64,000 nucleotides of DNA from positions 1 to 64,000 of the forward strand of contig NZ_JAUCDY010000012.1 of assembly GCF_030362935.1 (NCBI RefSeq). The letters are read 5' to 3'. Under the pieces are notes generated by a model. It searched no databases, had not been told where the DNA came from, and saw nothing but the letters and a program-made list of their open reading frames with translations. The stretch's first letter is position 1; each line of letters starts with the position of its first letter. The translations under genes were made by a program, and so were the position numbers. The stretch is from Thiopseudomonas acetoxidans (GTDB taxonomy: Bacteria > Pseudomonadota > Gammaproteobacteria > Pseudomonadales > Pseudomonadaceae). Positions 1 through 7,663 of the stretch are shown in pieces.

Positions 1-18
1 ATGCTGGCCTAGGCTTAA

Positions 19-42
19 TCGCGCAAAAGTTGCGCTCCCACA
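19..42 (-). repeat. REP-like palindrome (single copy)
   Basis: Read on the minus strand, this is TGTGGGAGCGCAACTTTTGC followed by GCGA. Its core GCGCAA-3 nt-TTGCGC forms a perfect 6-bp stem. The same head (TGT, one base, GGAGCGCA) and the same stem layout recur at 36758-36779, so both belong to one REP family. Elements of this form are common between genes in Pseudomonas genomes. This copy lies just before the terminator that precedes birA. Confidence 0.65.
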
Positions 43-120
43 GAAGCTGATCCGGCGCGCTAACCTGCTAAAGTGATTTGCGTTAACACAGGCAGCTATC
101 AACCACGCGCCTAATAAAAA

Positions 121-152
121 GCCCCTGCAATGAAACGGTGCAGGGCGGTTTT
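121..152 (+). terminator. Rho-independent terminator-like hairpin upstream of birA
   Basis: CCTGCA (124-129) pairs with TGCAGG (139-144), with flanking C/G-rich bases and a TTTT tail at 149-152. It would end a transcript coming from left of the window. In P. aeruginosa an rRNA operon lies upstream of birA, so this could be its terminator, but no rRNA sequence is visible here. Confidence 0.5.
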
Positions 153-223
153 ATGTGGCACTGCTTAGAATATGTATCGGCTAATGTGCAATAATCACTG
201 TCTTGTTAGGCAGGAATTTACCT

Positions 224-1177
224 ATGCGTGAGTTATACCGTTTATTAGCTGATGGGCACTTTCATTCTGGCTCTGAGTTGGGTCAAACCTTAGGTGTTTC
301 TAGGGCCGCTATTTGGAAAAAAATAAAAAAACTACAAGAGCAGGGTGTCGCGATTCAAAGCGTGACAGGTAAAGGTTATCAGCTGAGTGAACCAGTCACT
401 TTTATTGATGAGCAACGAATTAAGCTGGAGCTGCCGGCTTACAGGAATATCTTTGTCTTCGACCAGCTGGACTCGACAAATTTAGAGGTTAGAAGACAGT
501 TAAAAACAGGTATAAATGACGTACTTGTCATTGCTGAAGAGCAAACAGAAGGTCGTGGTCGTCGCGGTAGGCAGTGGGAAAGTCCTTATGCGACAAATAT
601 CTATTTGAGTGTGTCGTGGCCTGTTACCCAGGGCATGGCGCAACTGGAGGGGTTAAGCCTGTCTGTCGGGCTTGCAGTGTACCGAACTTTACAACCCTAT
701 CTACAAACTAATTTAGGCTTGAAGTGGCCAAATGATGTATTGATTGGGCATAAGAAGGTTGCAGGAATCTTAATAGAGTTGCTGGGTGACCCTGCAGACA
801 GCTTTTATGCTGTAATTGGTATTGGAATAAACATTAATCTAAAAGCCAATCAACTCAAAGTTGATAGTCCCTGGACTTCATTGGCGCTAGAAACAGGCAA
901 GTGTACAGACCGCAACGAGCTGATCGTATCTCTTGTGAGGCACTTGCAAGAAATATTAAAACAGCAGTCTGCGGAGGGCTTTGCATCGATGCGAAAGGAA
1001 TGGGAGCAGGTGCACTTGTGGCAAAATAAAATGGTCAGTCTGTCTTTTACTGAGCATGAGATTGTTGGCAAAGTGCTTGGAGTAAGCCCTAAGGGTGAAT
1101 TAGAGCTGCTGGTGGGCGATGAGCAAAAAAACTTTGCTGGTGGTGAGCTAACGCTAAGGTTGCAGGATGATAGTTGA
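224..1177 (+). CDS. birA: Bifunctional biotin ligase / biotin operon repressor BirA
   Basis: BirA activates biotin with ATP and transfers it to the carrier subunit of acetyl-CoA carboxylase; with biotinyl-AMP bound it can also repress biotin genes. The first 60 residues form a winged helix-turn-helix (SRAAIWKKI). The ligase domain follows, with the GRGRRG biotinyl-AMP loop at residues 110-115 and the KWPNDV motif near 167. The ATG at 224 was chosen over an in-frame TTG at 203 because AGGAA (212-216) sits 7 nt before it. At 317 aa it has full family length. It overlaps coaX by 11 nt, so the two are translated as a pair. Confidence 0.95.
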   Translation: MRELYRLLADGHFHSGSELGQTLGVSRAAIWKKIKKLQEQGVAIQSVTGKGYQLSEPVTFIDEQRIKLELPAYRNIFVFDQLDSTNLEVRRQLKTGINDVLVIAEEQTEGRGRRGRQWESPYATNIYLSVSWPVTQGMAQLEGLSLSVGLAVYRTLQPYLQTNLGLKWPNDVLIGHKKVAGILIELLGDPADSFYAVIGIGININLKANQLKVDSPWTSLALETGKCTDRNELIVSLVRHLQEILKQQSAEGFASMRKEWEQVHLWQNKMVSLSFTEHEIVGKVLGVSPKGELELLVGDEQKNFAGGELTLRLQDDS

Positions 1178-1913
1178 GATCGATTGCGGTAATACCAGTA
1201 TTAAATGGCGCGTAGTAGCTGCCGATAGCGCATTAGTAACTGCTTCGGGTGCGGTTGCTGGGCTTAACGACTTGCAATCAGTGCTAATCCAATATAAGGG
1301 GCAGTGCTTGTTTTGTCGTATTTGCTCTGTGCGTGGAGATGAGTCTGATCAGCGGTTGGCGCAGATGTTGCTGCAAACATTGGAGGTGCGCGCGGTATTT
1401 GCCAAATCATCTCAAACGCTTGCAGGTGTGGTAAATGGCTATAAAACTGCGCAACAGCTAGGTGTTGACCGTTGGCTGGCGTTGGTTGCCGCTCATCGCC
1501 TTTACAAAGACAATTGCTTGGTAATAGATTGCGGCACAGCAGTAACGGCTGACTATGTCTCGCGAGAAGGTATGCATCTTGGTGGCGTTATTGCGCCAGG
1601 GATTAAGCTGCTTCAAGACGTTTTGCACCATAGGACTACTCTACCTCAGGTGTCTACAATAGCTGTGCCAGAAATAGCGAATAATACCGAATGCGCCATA
1701 AGTGCAGGTATTAGCTCGATGTTTGGCGGGTTTATCCAACAACAGCTAGGTTGCGCCGAACAAAAATTCAGTGACGGGTATACTCTGGTGCTCACAGGCG
1801 GAGATGCGCATCTTGTACAGCAGGAGTGGCATCCAGCCGTCCTACACAAGGACCTAGTGTTTAACGGTCTTGCGCTTGCCTGCCCATATTCGGAGCATGG
1901 CAGTGATGCGTAA
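1167..1913 (+). CDS. coaX: Type III pantothenate kinase
   Basis: CoaX phosphorylates pantothenate, the first step of coenzyme A synthesis, in the cytoplasm. The protein shows the phosphate motif DCGNTSIKWR at residues 6-15, GVDRWLALVAA in the middle and DCGTAVTADYV near residue 120, all typical of the type III (ASKHA-fold) enzyme and not of CoaA. Its length of 248 aa is normal. The start lies inside the end of birA and its 3' end overlaps the next gene, so birA-coaX-SPOR protein form one tight operon. Confidence 0.95.
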   Translation: MIVEIDCGNTSIKWRVVAADSALVTASGAVAGLNDLQSVLIQYKGQCLFCRICSVRGDESDQRLAQMLLQTLEVRAVFAKSSQTLAGVVNGYKTAQQLGVDRWLALVAAHRLYKDNCLVIDCGTAVTADYVSREGMHLGGVIAPGIKLLQDVLHHRTTLPQVSTIAVPEIANNTECAISAGISSMFGGFIQQQLGCAEQKFSDGYTLVLTGGDAHLVQQEWHPAVLHKDLVFNGLALACPYSEHGSDA

Positions 1914-2556
1914 AATATTTATACTCGTTGTAGTGGCAAATATATTGTTTTTTATCTGGATGATGGCGACCAAGCAGGAAACTGGCGAGTTGACTGCAAG
2001 TAATTTCAAGCCTGTTCGGGACGAAAATACCTTATCGATTGTGCTGTTAAAAGAAGTGCATGAGCCCAAAACAAGTGTGATACAGAGTAGTGATGTTGAT
2101 GAGAGGGGTCGCAGTTTACTGGGTGGTTTTGACGATGAGGAGCACGCTAAAGTATTACTGCAACGGTTGATGAGCCTAAATATAGGTGGTGCAATTGTAG
2201 AGCGAATATCAGTGATCAATACTGAATATATGGTTTATATACCGGCAGGCGAATCCAAGCGGCTTGCATTAAGAATGATAGATGAGTTGTTGGCTAACAA
2301 AATTGATGCAGCTCTCGTTGAGAACGGCGTGCTAGATAATGTAATTATCCTGGGCAGTTTTTCGCAAGAGTCTGCTGCCAGTAGGCAAGTTGAGTACGCA
2401 CAAGCGCTGGGTTACCAAGCAGAAGTCAAAAGAATTATTAAAAAAAGACATAGATTTTGGGTGAGCATAAACGCTGAAGGTCAGCGATTATTGGATGCGC
2501 AGGTCATTCGTACTTTAAAGGATGATTTTGCTGAACTTGAACATGTGCAGGAGTAG
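1906..2556 (+). CDS. Membrane-anchored SPOR-domain protein
   Basis: This protein of about 216 aa starts with one hydrophobic segment (IFILVVVANILFFIWMM) with a short cytoplasmic head. A spacer follows, then a C-terminal region with SPOR character (VIILGSFSQESAA, then GYQAEV and FWVSI). SPOR domains bind denuded septal peptidoglycan, so a role in division or wall turnover is likely, but no specific function is known to me. The ATG at 1906 was chosen because GGAG (1892-1895) lies 10 nt upstream; ATG 1897 is also in frame. It overlaps the end of coaX by 8 nt, as in the same locus of P. aeruginosa. Confidence 0.75.
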   Translation: MRKIFILVVVANILFFIWMMATKQETGELTASNFKPVRDENTLSIVLLKEVHEPKTSVIQSSDVDERGRSLLGGFDDEEHAKVLLQRLMSLNIGGAIVERISVINTEYMVYIPAGESKRLALRMIDELLANKIDAALVENGVLDNVIILGSFSQESAASRQVEYAQALGYQAEVKRIIKKRHRFWVSINAEGQRLLDAQVIRTLKDDFAELEHVQE

Positions 2557-2602
2557 AAATACCAGTATTACGCTTTTATAATGCTTAATTTGTGAAAAAG
2601 GC

Positions 2603-2631
2603 TTGACATAAGCTCTGAATTGGCGGATTAT
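2603..2631 (+). promoter_or_regulatory. Sigma-70 promoter for the tRNA-tuf operon
   Basis: A perfect -35 box TTGACA (2603-2608) is followed by a 17-nt spacer and the -10 box GATTAT (2626-2631). The discriminator GCCGCCTCGC is very GC-rich. This is the usual form of tRNA promoters under growth-rate and ppGpp control. tRNA-Tyr begins 15 nt after the -10 box. Confidence 0.75.
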
Positions 2632-2645
2632 GCCGCCTCGCAAAC

Positions 2646-2729
2646 GGAGGGGTTCCCGAGTGGCCAAAGGGATCAGACTGTAAATCTGACGCGTGAGCTT
2701 CGAAGGTTCGAATCCTTCTCCCTCCACCA
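2646..2729 (+). tRNA. tRNA-Tyr (anticodon GTA)
   Basis: The 7-bp acceptor stem pairs 2646-2652 with 2719-2725 (last pair G-U), the discriminator is A2726, and CCA is encoded at 2727-2729. The anticodon GTA is at 2680-2682. The long variable arm expected of a class II bacterial tRNA-Tyr is present. It is the first gene of a tRNA-tRNA-tRNA-tuf transcription unit. Confidence 0.97.
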
Positions 2730-2748
2730 TATTTTATAGGCGATATTT

Positions 2749-2822
<74 letters not shown>

Positions 2823-2839
2823 GTATCGCTTAATGATTC

Positions 2840-2915
2840 GCTCATGTAGCTCAGTTGGTAGAGCACACCCTTGGTAAGGGTGAGGTCAGCGGTTCAACTC
2901 CGCTCATGAGCTCCA
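2840..2915 (+). tRNA. tRNA-Thr (anticodon GGT)
   Basis: The acceptor GCTCATG (2840-2846) pairs with CATGAGC (2905-2911); T2912 is the discriminator and CCA follows at 2913-2915. The anticodon GGT is at 2873-2875 in the loop TTGGTAA. It is the last of the three tRNAs before EF-Tu. Confidence 0.97.
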
Positions 2916-2920
2916 GAACG

Positions 2921-2951
2921 ACAAAGGCAGATATGATATATCTGCCTTTGT
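2921..2951. other. Perfect 14-bp hairpin between tRNA-Thr and tuf
   Basis: ACAAAGGCAGATAT (2921-2934) and its exact complement (2938-2951) flank a 3-nt loop. The 3' side has no T run, so it is not a standard terminator. It lies 5 nt after the tRNA-Thr CCA end and 50 nt before tuf. It may be an RNase processing site, an mRNA-stabilising 5' end for tuf, or a partial attenuator. Confidence 0.8.
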
Positions 2952-3001
2952 GCTATATGCGCTTGCAATAAATTTAGGCTCAAACCAAGAGGGCGATACT
3001 G

Positions 3002-4201
3002 ATGGCTAAGGAAAAATTCGAACGTAGTAAACCGCACTTGAACGTAGGCACCATTGGTCACGTTGACCATGGTAAAACTACTCTGACTGCTGCTCTGACG
3101 CGCGTTTGTGCTGAAGTATGGGGCGGTGCAGGTGCATCAAAAGGTTATGACCAAATCGATAACGCGCCAGAAGAAAAAGCGCGTGGAATCACCATCAGTG
3201 CGTCACACGTAGAATACGATTCACCGACTCGTCACTACGCACACGTAGACTGCCCAGGTCACGCTGACTATGTTAAAAACATGATCACTGGTGCTGCGCA
3301 GATGGATGGTGCGATTCTGGTTTGTTCAGCAGCTGATGGCCCTATGCCTCAGACGCGTGAGCACATCCTACTGTCCCGTCAGGTGGGTGTTCCGTACATC
3401 GTTGTATTCCTGAACAAAGCTGACATGGTTGACGATGAAGAGTTGCTTGAGCTGGTAGAAATGGAAGTGCGTGATTTGCTCAGCACTTACGATTTCCCAG
3501 GCGACGACACACCAATCATCACTGGTTCTGCGCTAATGGCGCTTAACGGCGAAGATGAAAACGGCATGGGTACTACTGCGGTTAAAACGCTGGTAGAAAC
3601 GCTTGACTCTTACATTCCAGAGCCGGAGCGTGCCATTGATCAGGCGTTCTTGATGCCGATTGAAGACGTATTCTCCATCGCTGGTCGTGGTACTGTGGTA
3701 ACTGGTCGTATCGAGCGCGGTATCGTTAAGGTGGGTGAGGAAGTTGAAATTGTTGGTGTTAAAGAAACCACCAAAACTACCTGTACCGGTGTTGAGATGT
3801 TCCGTAAGCTGCTTGACGAAGGTCGCGCAGGTGAGAACGTTGGTGTTCTGTTGCGTGGTGTTAAGCGTGAAGATGTTGAGCGTGGTCAAGTATTGGCCAA
3901 GCCGGGCACTATCAAGCCGCACACTCAGTTCGAAGCGGAAGTGTACGTACTGTCCAAAGAAGAGGGTGGTCGTCACACGCCTTTCTTTAAAGGCTACCGT
4001 CCACAGTTTTACTTCCGTACTACAGACGTTACTGGTAGCTGTGAGTTGCCAGAAGGCGTTGAGATGGTAATGCCAGGTGATAACGTTAAACTTGACGTTA
4101 CCCTGATCAACCCAATCGCCATGGAAGAAGGCCTACGCTTCGCAATTCGCGAAGGTGGCCGTACCGTTGGTGCTGGTGTTGTAGCAAAAATTATTGCTTA
4201 A
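3002..4201 (+). CDS. tufB: Elongation factor Tu (copy 1, downstream of tRNAs)
   Basis: EF-Tu carries aminoacyl-tRNA to the ribosomal A site with GTP. The 399-aa protein has the G motifs GHVDHGKTTL near residue 19, DCPGH near 81 and NKAD near 136, followed by the two beta-barrel domains. The ATG start follows AGAGGG. It is co-transcribed with three tRNAs upstream and tRNA-Trp downstream, the usual tufB setting. It differs from the second copy (19390-20589) at only three residues (242, 255, 291) and about 22 bases by eye; the last 327 nt look identical. Confidence 0.97.
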   Translation: MAKEKFERSKPHLNVGTIGHVDHGKTTLTAALTRVCAEVWGGAGASKGYDQIDNAPEEKARGITISASHVEYDSPTRHYAHVDCPGHADYVKNMITGAAQMDGAILVCSAADGPMPQTREHILLSRQVGVPYIVVFLNKADMVDDEELLELVEMEVRDLLSTYDFPGDDTPIITGSALMALNGEDENGMGTTAVKTLVETLDSYIPEPERAIDQAFLMPIEDVFSIAGRGTVVTGRIERGIVKVGEEVEIVGVKETTKTTCTGVEMFRKLLDEGRAGENVGVLLRGVKREDVERGQVLAKPGTIKPHTQFEAEVYVLSKEEGGRHTPFFKGYRPQFYFRTTDVTGSCELPEGVEMVMPGDNVKLDVTLINPIAMEEGLRFAIREGGRTVGAGVVAKIIA

Positions 4202-4217
4202 AGCTTGACAACTAGAT

Positions 4218-4243
4218 CTAGGTCGGCATAATAGCCGACCTAG
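4218..4243. other. Perfect 10-bp hairpin between tuf and tRNA-Trp
   Basis: CTAGGTCGGC (4218-4227) pairs with GCCGACCTAG (4234-4243) around an ATAATA loop. No T run follows, and tRNA-Trp starts 9 nt later. It could be a weak terminator, a 3' end protector of tuf mRNA after processing, or a processing signal. Confidence 0.7.
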
Positions 4244-4252
4244 AAAATATCT

Positions 4253-4328
4253 AGGCCAGTAGCTCAATTGGCAGAGCGACGGTCTCCAAAACCGTAGGTT
4301 GGGGGTTCGATTCCCTCCTGGCCTGCCA
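4253..4328 (+). tRNA. tRNA-Trp (anticodon CCA)
   Basis: The acceptor AGGCCAG (4253-4259) pairs with CTGGCCT (4318-4324); G4325 is the discriminator and CCA ends at 4328. The anticodon CCA is at 4286-4288 in the loop CTCCAAA. Its position between tuf and secE is the conserved gammaproteobacterial arrangement. Confidence 0.97.
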
Positions 4329-4366
4329 CCTTCCCGGTTGGCATTAATTCTGAGATTCTGAAATAA

Positions 4367-4735
4367 ATGAACGCAAAAGCAGATTCAAATGCAAGTCCGT
4401 TAGACTCGCTGAAATGGATTATCGTAGTTGCGCTGATTGTTATCGGTGTCGTTGCTAATCAGTATTACGCGTCAGAGTCTATCCTGTATAGAGCAATTGG
4501 CCTGCTTGTCCTAGGTGCAGTGGCATTATTCATTGCAGCGCAAACGGCTAAAGGTCGTTCACTACTGGTGCTGGCTAAAGAGTCGCGCGCAGAAATAAGA
4601 AAAGTAGTTTGGCCGTCTAGACCAGAAACTGTACAAACCACCCTCATTGTTGTTGTTGTCGTGCTGATAATGGGGCTGTTGCTGTGGGGACTCGACACGT
4701 TTTTAGGTTGGATTGTTTCACTAATTGTAGGATAA
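4367..4735 (+). CDS. secE: Preprotein translocase subunit SecE
   Basis: SecE clamps SecY in the inner-membrane SecYEG channel. The 122-aa protein has three hydrophobic segments (about 16-32, 40-60 and 90-120) with the conserved ESRAEIRKVVWPSRPET stretch between the second and third, as in the three-span gammaproteobacterial form. It precedes nusG by 9 nt, so the pair forms the usual secE-nusG operon. Confidence 0.96.
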   Translation: MNAKADSNASPLDSLKWIIVVALIVIGVVANQYYASESILYRAIGLLVLGAVALFIAAQTAKGRSLLVLAKESRAEIRKVVWPSRPETVQTTLIVVVVVLIMGLLLWGLDTFLGWIVSLIVG

Positions 4736-4744
4736 GGGTTCTCC

Positions 4745-5278
4745 ATGACAAAGCGCTGGTACGTAGTACATGCATATTCCGGCTATGAAAAGCAGGTTAT
4801 GCGCTCGTTGCAAGAGCGCATTAAGCTTGAGGGTATGGAAGACCAATTTGGCGAAATTATAGTTCCGACTGAAGAAGTCGTTGAAATGAGAGCTGGTCAG
4901 AAACGTAAGAGTGAGCGCAAGTTCTTCCCAGGTTATGTTTTTATTCAGGTTGAGATGTCTGAAGCCGCTTGGCACTTGATTAAAGGCACGCCCCGCGTAC
5001 TGGGTTTCATTGGCGGTACCGCCGCTAAACCTGCTCCAATCAGTGAGCGTGAAGCAGAGGCTATGCTACGCAGAGTAGCGGATAGCGATGAGAAGCCAAG
5101 ACCGCGTACCCTGTTTGAACCGGGCGAAACTGTTCGCGTGGTTGACGGGCCATTTGCAGATTTTAATGGTGTCGTTGAAGAAGTTAACTACGAGAAAAGC
5201 CGTATTCATGTTGCGGTGACTATTTTCGGTCGTTCAACTCCTGTAGAGCTTGAGTTCAGTCAGGTCGAAAAGGTCTGA
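4745..5278 (+). CDS. nusG: Transcription termination/antitermination factor NusG
   Basis: NusG binds RNA polymerase beta', suppresses pausing and links the polymerase to Rho or to the ribosome. The protein opens with the NGN domain (KRWYVVHAYSGYE, then FFPGYVFIQ near 60) and ends with a KOW domain (FEPGETVRVVDGPFADFNGVV). Its length of 177 aa is typical. A terminator hairpin follows at 5294-5327. Confidence 0.97.
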   Translation: MTKRWYVVHAYSGYEKQVMRSLQERIKLEGMEDQFGEIIVPTEEVVEMRAGQKRKSERKFFPGYVFIQVEMSEAAWHLIKGTPRVLGFIGGTAAKPAPISEREAEAMLRRVADSDEKPRPRTLFEPGETVRVVDGPFADFNGVVEEVNYEKSRIHVAVTIFGRSTPVELEFSQVEKV

Positions 5279-5293
5279 TACTGTTTTATTGTT

Positions 5294-5327
5294 GCCCTGC
5301 ACTCTATGGATGACTGCAGGGCTTTTT
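5294..5327 (+). terminator. Rho-independent terminator after nusG
   Basis: GCCCTGCA (5294-5301) and TGCAGGGC (5315-5322) form a perfect 8-bp stem followed directly by TTTTT. It separates secE-nusG from the L11 operon. Its stem sequence nearly repeats the hairpin at 121-152. Confidence 0.85.
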
Positions 5328-5350
5328 CGTCGAAAGGAATCGGTTAATAA

Positions 5351-5383
5351 CGGGGAGCTGAAAGGCGATTACCCAACGGAGTC
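5351..5383 (+). promoter_or_regulatory. Putative L1-binding leader of rplK-rplA
   Basis: The stretch just before rplK contains GGGGAGCTGAAAGGC and ACCCAACGGAGTC, the order of elements found in the L11-L1 mRNA leader where free L1 binds and blocks translation. The last part also supplies the ribosome binding site (CGGAG). The assignment rests on motif order and position only. Confidence 0.5.
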
Positions 5384-5386
5384 AAA

Positions 5387-5818
5387 ATGGCTAAGAAAAT
5401 ACAAGCTTACATCAAGCTACAGGTTAAGGCTGGTCAAGCCAACCCTTCACCACCAGTTGGTCCTGCTTTAGGTCAGCACGGTGTGAATATCATGGAGTTC
5501 TGTAAAGCATTTAATGCGAAAACCCAGGGCATAGAGCCGGGTTTGCCGACTCCTGTAATTATTACAGTTTATAGTGACCGTAGCTTTACTTTTGAAACCA
5601 AAAGTACGCCTGCTGCAGTGTTGCTGAAAAAAGCTGCTGGTATCACAGCAGGCTCAGCACGTCCTAACAGTCAGAAAGTTGGTACTGTTACGCGCGCACA
5701 AATTGAAGAAATTGCCAAGACTAAAGAGGCTGACTTAACTGCTGCTGAACTAGAAGCTGCTGTTCGTACCATTGCTGGCTCCGCGCGTAGCATGGGCATC
5801 ACCGTGGAGGGTCTGTAA
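5387..5818 (+). CDS. rplK: 50S ribosomal protein L11
   Basis: L11 forms the GTPase-associated stalk base with 23S rRNA helices 43/44. The 143-aa protein starts with KKIQAYIKLQVKAGQANPSPPVGPALGQHG, the trimethylated N-terminal domain with the thiostrepton-contacting prolines, and ends with the rRNA-binding domain. It shares the A of TAATG with rplA, so the two are translationally coupled. Confidence 0.98.
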   Translation: MAKKIQAYIKLQVKAGQANPSPPVGPALGQHGVNIMEFCKAFNAKTQGIEPGLPTPVIITVYSDRSFTFETKSTPAAVLLKKAAGITAGSARPNSQKVGTVTRAQIEEIAKTKEADLTAAELEAAVRTIAGSARSMGITVEGL

Positions 5819-6516
5819 TGGCTAAGTTAACCAAGCGTCAGCAAGCTATTGCTGAGAAAGTTGAGCACGGCAAAGTATATTCTTTTGAGGATGCTGCACA
5901 GCTTTTAGCATCGCTGCCTCAGGCAAAATTTAAAGAGTCTGTCGATTTAGCGATTAACCTTGGTGTTGATCCGCGTAAATCTGACCAAGTGGTTCGTGGT
6001 GCAGTTGTACTGCCAAACGGTACAGGCAAGACAGTTCGCGTTGCCGTGTTTACACAGGGCGCTGCTGCTGAAGCTGCTACCGAAGCGGGTGCTGACATTG
6101 TAGGTATGGATGAGTTAGCAGAGGCCATGAAAGGCGGCGATCTGAACTATGACGTAGTAATTGCCTCACCTGATGCAATGCGCGTTGTGGGTCAGCTAGG
6201 TCAATTGCTTGGTCCACGTGGCTTAATGCCAAACCCGAAAGTGGGCACAGTAACTGCAGACGTAGCAACAGCAGTAAAAAATGCTAAGTCCGGCCAAGCA
6301 CGTTTCCGTACTGATAAGAACGGTATTATTCACGCGTCTATCGGTCAGATCGATTTTGCACCTGAGAAGCTAAAGCAGAACGCTGAAGCACTTCTGGGTG
6401 AGTTGCGTCGTTTGAAGCCTTCCACCTCCAAAGGTGTATATATCAAGCGCATCAGCCTGAGCAGCACTATGGGCCCAGGTTTGCACGTTGATATTAGCTC
6501 GTTTTCAGAGAAGTAA
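5818..6516 (+). CDS. rplA: 50S ribosomal protein L1
   Basis: L1 forms the mobile stalk at the E site and is the expected translational repressor of its own operon. The 232-aa protein contains LGPRGLMPNPKVGT near residue 130 and the C-terminal KRISLSSTMGPGL motif. It overlaps rplK by 1 nt. A 159-nt leader separates it from rplJ. Confidence 0.98.
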   Translation: MAKLTKRQQAIAEKVEHGKVYSFEDAAQLLASLPQAKFKESVDLAINLGVDPRKSDQVVRGAVVLPNGTGKTVRVAVFTQGAAAEAATEAGADIVGMDELAEAMKGGDLNYDVVIASPDAMRVVGQLGQLLGPRGLMPNPKVGTVTADVATAVKNAKSGQARFRTDKNGIIHASIGQIDFAPEKLKQNAEALLGELRRLKPSTSKGVYIKRISLSSTMGPGLHVDISSFSEK

Positions 6517-6527
6517 TAAAAATTTGG

Positions 6528-6660
6528 GGTCCCTGCTTAGCGGGGGCCGTCCAAGACCGTAGGTGGCTTGCCTTAAGTAGTTATCTAGCCTACGTAGATG
6601 GTGCTCCCGATTCATTCGAATCAGACACCAAAAACTCCAGGAAACTGGATCATTAAATAA
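6528..6660 (+). promoter_or_regulatory. L10 leader (autoregulatory mRNA structure before rplJ)
   Basis: Several stems can be read. GGTCCCTGC (6528-6536) pairs with GCGGGGGCC (6540-6548), including G-U pairs. CGTAGG (6558-6563) pairs with CCTACG (6589-6594). CCAG-GAAA-CTGG (6637-6648) carries a GNRA-type loop. In gammaproteobacteria the L10-(L7/L12)4 complex binds this leader and represses rplJL. The middle stem and the following GATGGTGCTCCCGATT match the position of that binding region. Confidence 0.65.
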
Positions 6661-6675
6661 GCAGGAGAAAATCCC

Positions 6676-7176
6676 GTGGCAATTAGACTCGAAGACAAAA
6701 AAGCAATAGTCGCTGAAGTCAACGAGGCTGCCCAAGCTGCACAGTCTGCCGTAGTAGTTGATGCTCGTGGTGTGACTGTAAGCGCTATGACTGGACTCCG
6801 TAAAGAAGCTCGTGAAGCAGGTGTTTATGTACGTGTTGTACGTAACACCCTATTGCGTCGTGCTGTTGAGGGTACTCAATTTGAGACCTTGGCAGAGACC
6901 TTCACTGGCCCTACCTTGATTGCATTCTCAAATGAACATCCTGGCGCAGCTGCGCGGATTTTCAAAGAGTTTGCCAAAGGTCAGAAAGAGTTCGAAATCA
7001 AAGGCGCCGCATTTGAAGGCAACTTCATTGCAGCCAATCAAATCGATGTTTTGGCAACCCTGCCAACCTTCGACGAGGCAGTTTCTCAGTTGATGAGCGT
7101 TATTCAAGGTGCAACCAGCAAGCTGGCTCGTACTTTGGCTGCAGTTCGCGATCAAAAAGAAGCAGAAGCAGCTTAA
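6676..7176 (+). CDS. rplJ: 50S ribosomal protein L10
   Basis: L10 anchors L7/L12 dimers to the ribosome. The start is GTG, preceded by AGGAG. The 166-aa protein begins AIRLEDKKAIVAEV and has the rRNA-binding N-terminal domain (YVRVVRNTLLRRAVEG) and a C-terminal helix that carries L12 dimers. The long leader upstream indicates autogenous control by the L10-L12 complex. Confidence 0.97.
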   Translation: MAIRLEDKKAIVAEVNEAAQAAQSAVVVDARGVTVSAMTGLRKEAREAGVYVRVVRNTLLRRAVEGTQFETLAETFTGPTLIAFSNEHPGAAARIFKEFAKGQKEFEIKGAAFEGNFIAANQIDVLATLPTFDEAVSQLMSVIQGATSKLARTLAAVRDQKEAEAA

Positions 7177-7248
7177 TCGCTTTTTCAAACACGCAATCAA
7201 ATTTTCAGGTAGCCAGCAGGCTATCCACAATGATAGGAAACCAGAGTC

Positions 7249-7620
7249 ATGGCTCTTACTAACGAAGATATCTTAAGTGCAATCTCAGAAATGTCTGTAA
7301 TGCAAATTGTTGAACTGATTTCAGCGATGGAAGAAAAGTTTGGCGTTACCGCTGCTGCTGCAACTGTAGCTGCAGGTCCTGCAGGCGCAGGCGAAGCTGC
7401 TGAAGAGCAGACTGAGTTCACTGTTCACCTGTTAGAAGCTGGTGAAAAGAAAGTTAACGCTATTAAAGCTGTACGTGAAATTACCGGCCTAGGTCTGAAA
7501 GAAGCCAAAGCTCTTGTTGATGGTGCACCTTCTGTTATTAAAGAAGATATGTCTAAAGACGAAGCTGAAGCTGCCAAGAAAACCTTGGAAGAAGCAGGTG
7601 CGAAGGTCGAGCTTAAGTAA
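7249..7620 (+). CDS. rplL: 50S ribosomal protein L7/L12
   Basis: L7/L12 is the flexible stalk that recruits and activates translation GTPases. The 123-aa acidic protein shows the dimerisation domain (residues 1-35), an Ala/Gly-rich hinge, and the C-terminal domain with VNAIKAVREITGLGLKEAKALV. It lies 72 nt after rplJ. An attenuator-like hairpin follows before rpoB. Confidence 0.98.
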   Translation: MALTNEDILSAISEMSVMQIVELISAMEEKFGVTAAAATVAAGPAGAGEAAEEQTEFTVHLLEAGEKKVNAIKAVREITGLGLKEAKALVDGAPSVIKEDMSKDEAEAAKKTLEEAGAKVELK

Positions 7621-7663
7621 ATTTCGACAATGTACAACAGCCTAGTTTATAAAATTGGCTGAT

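Noticed and set aside
1..223. End of an rRNA operon at the left edge
   Set aside because: In P. aeruginosa an rRNA operon precedes birA, but no 5S or other rRNA sequence can be read here; only a REP element and a terminator are visible.
3533..3976. 147-codon minus-strand frame inside tuf, repeated at 19921-20364 in the second copy
   Set aside because: It is conserved only because the two tuf genes are nearly identical. It has no start signal and no family resemblance.
5250..5471. Plus-strand frame overlapping nusG end, terminator and rplK start
   Set aside because: It runs through a terminator and two real genes in another frame.
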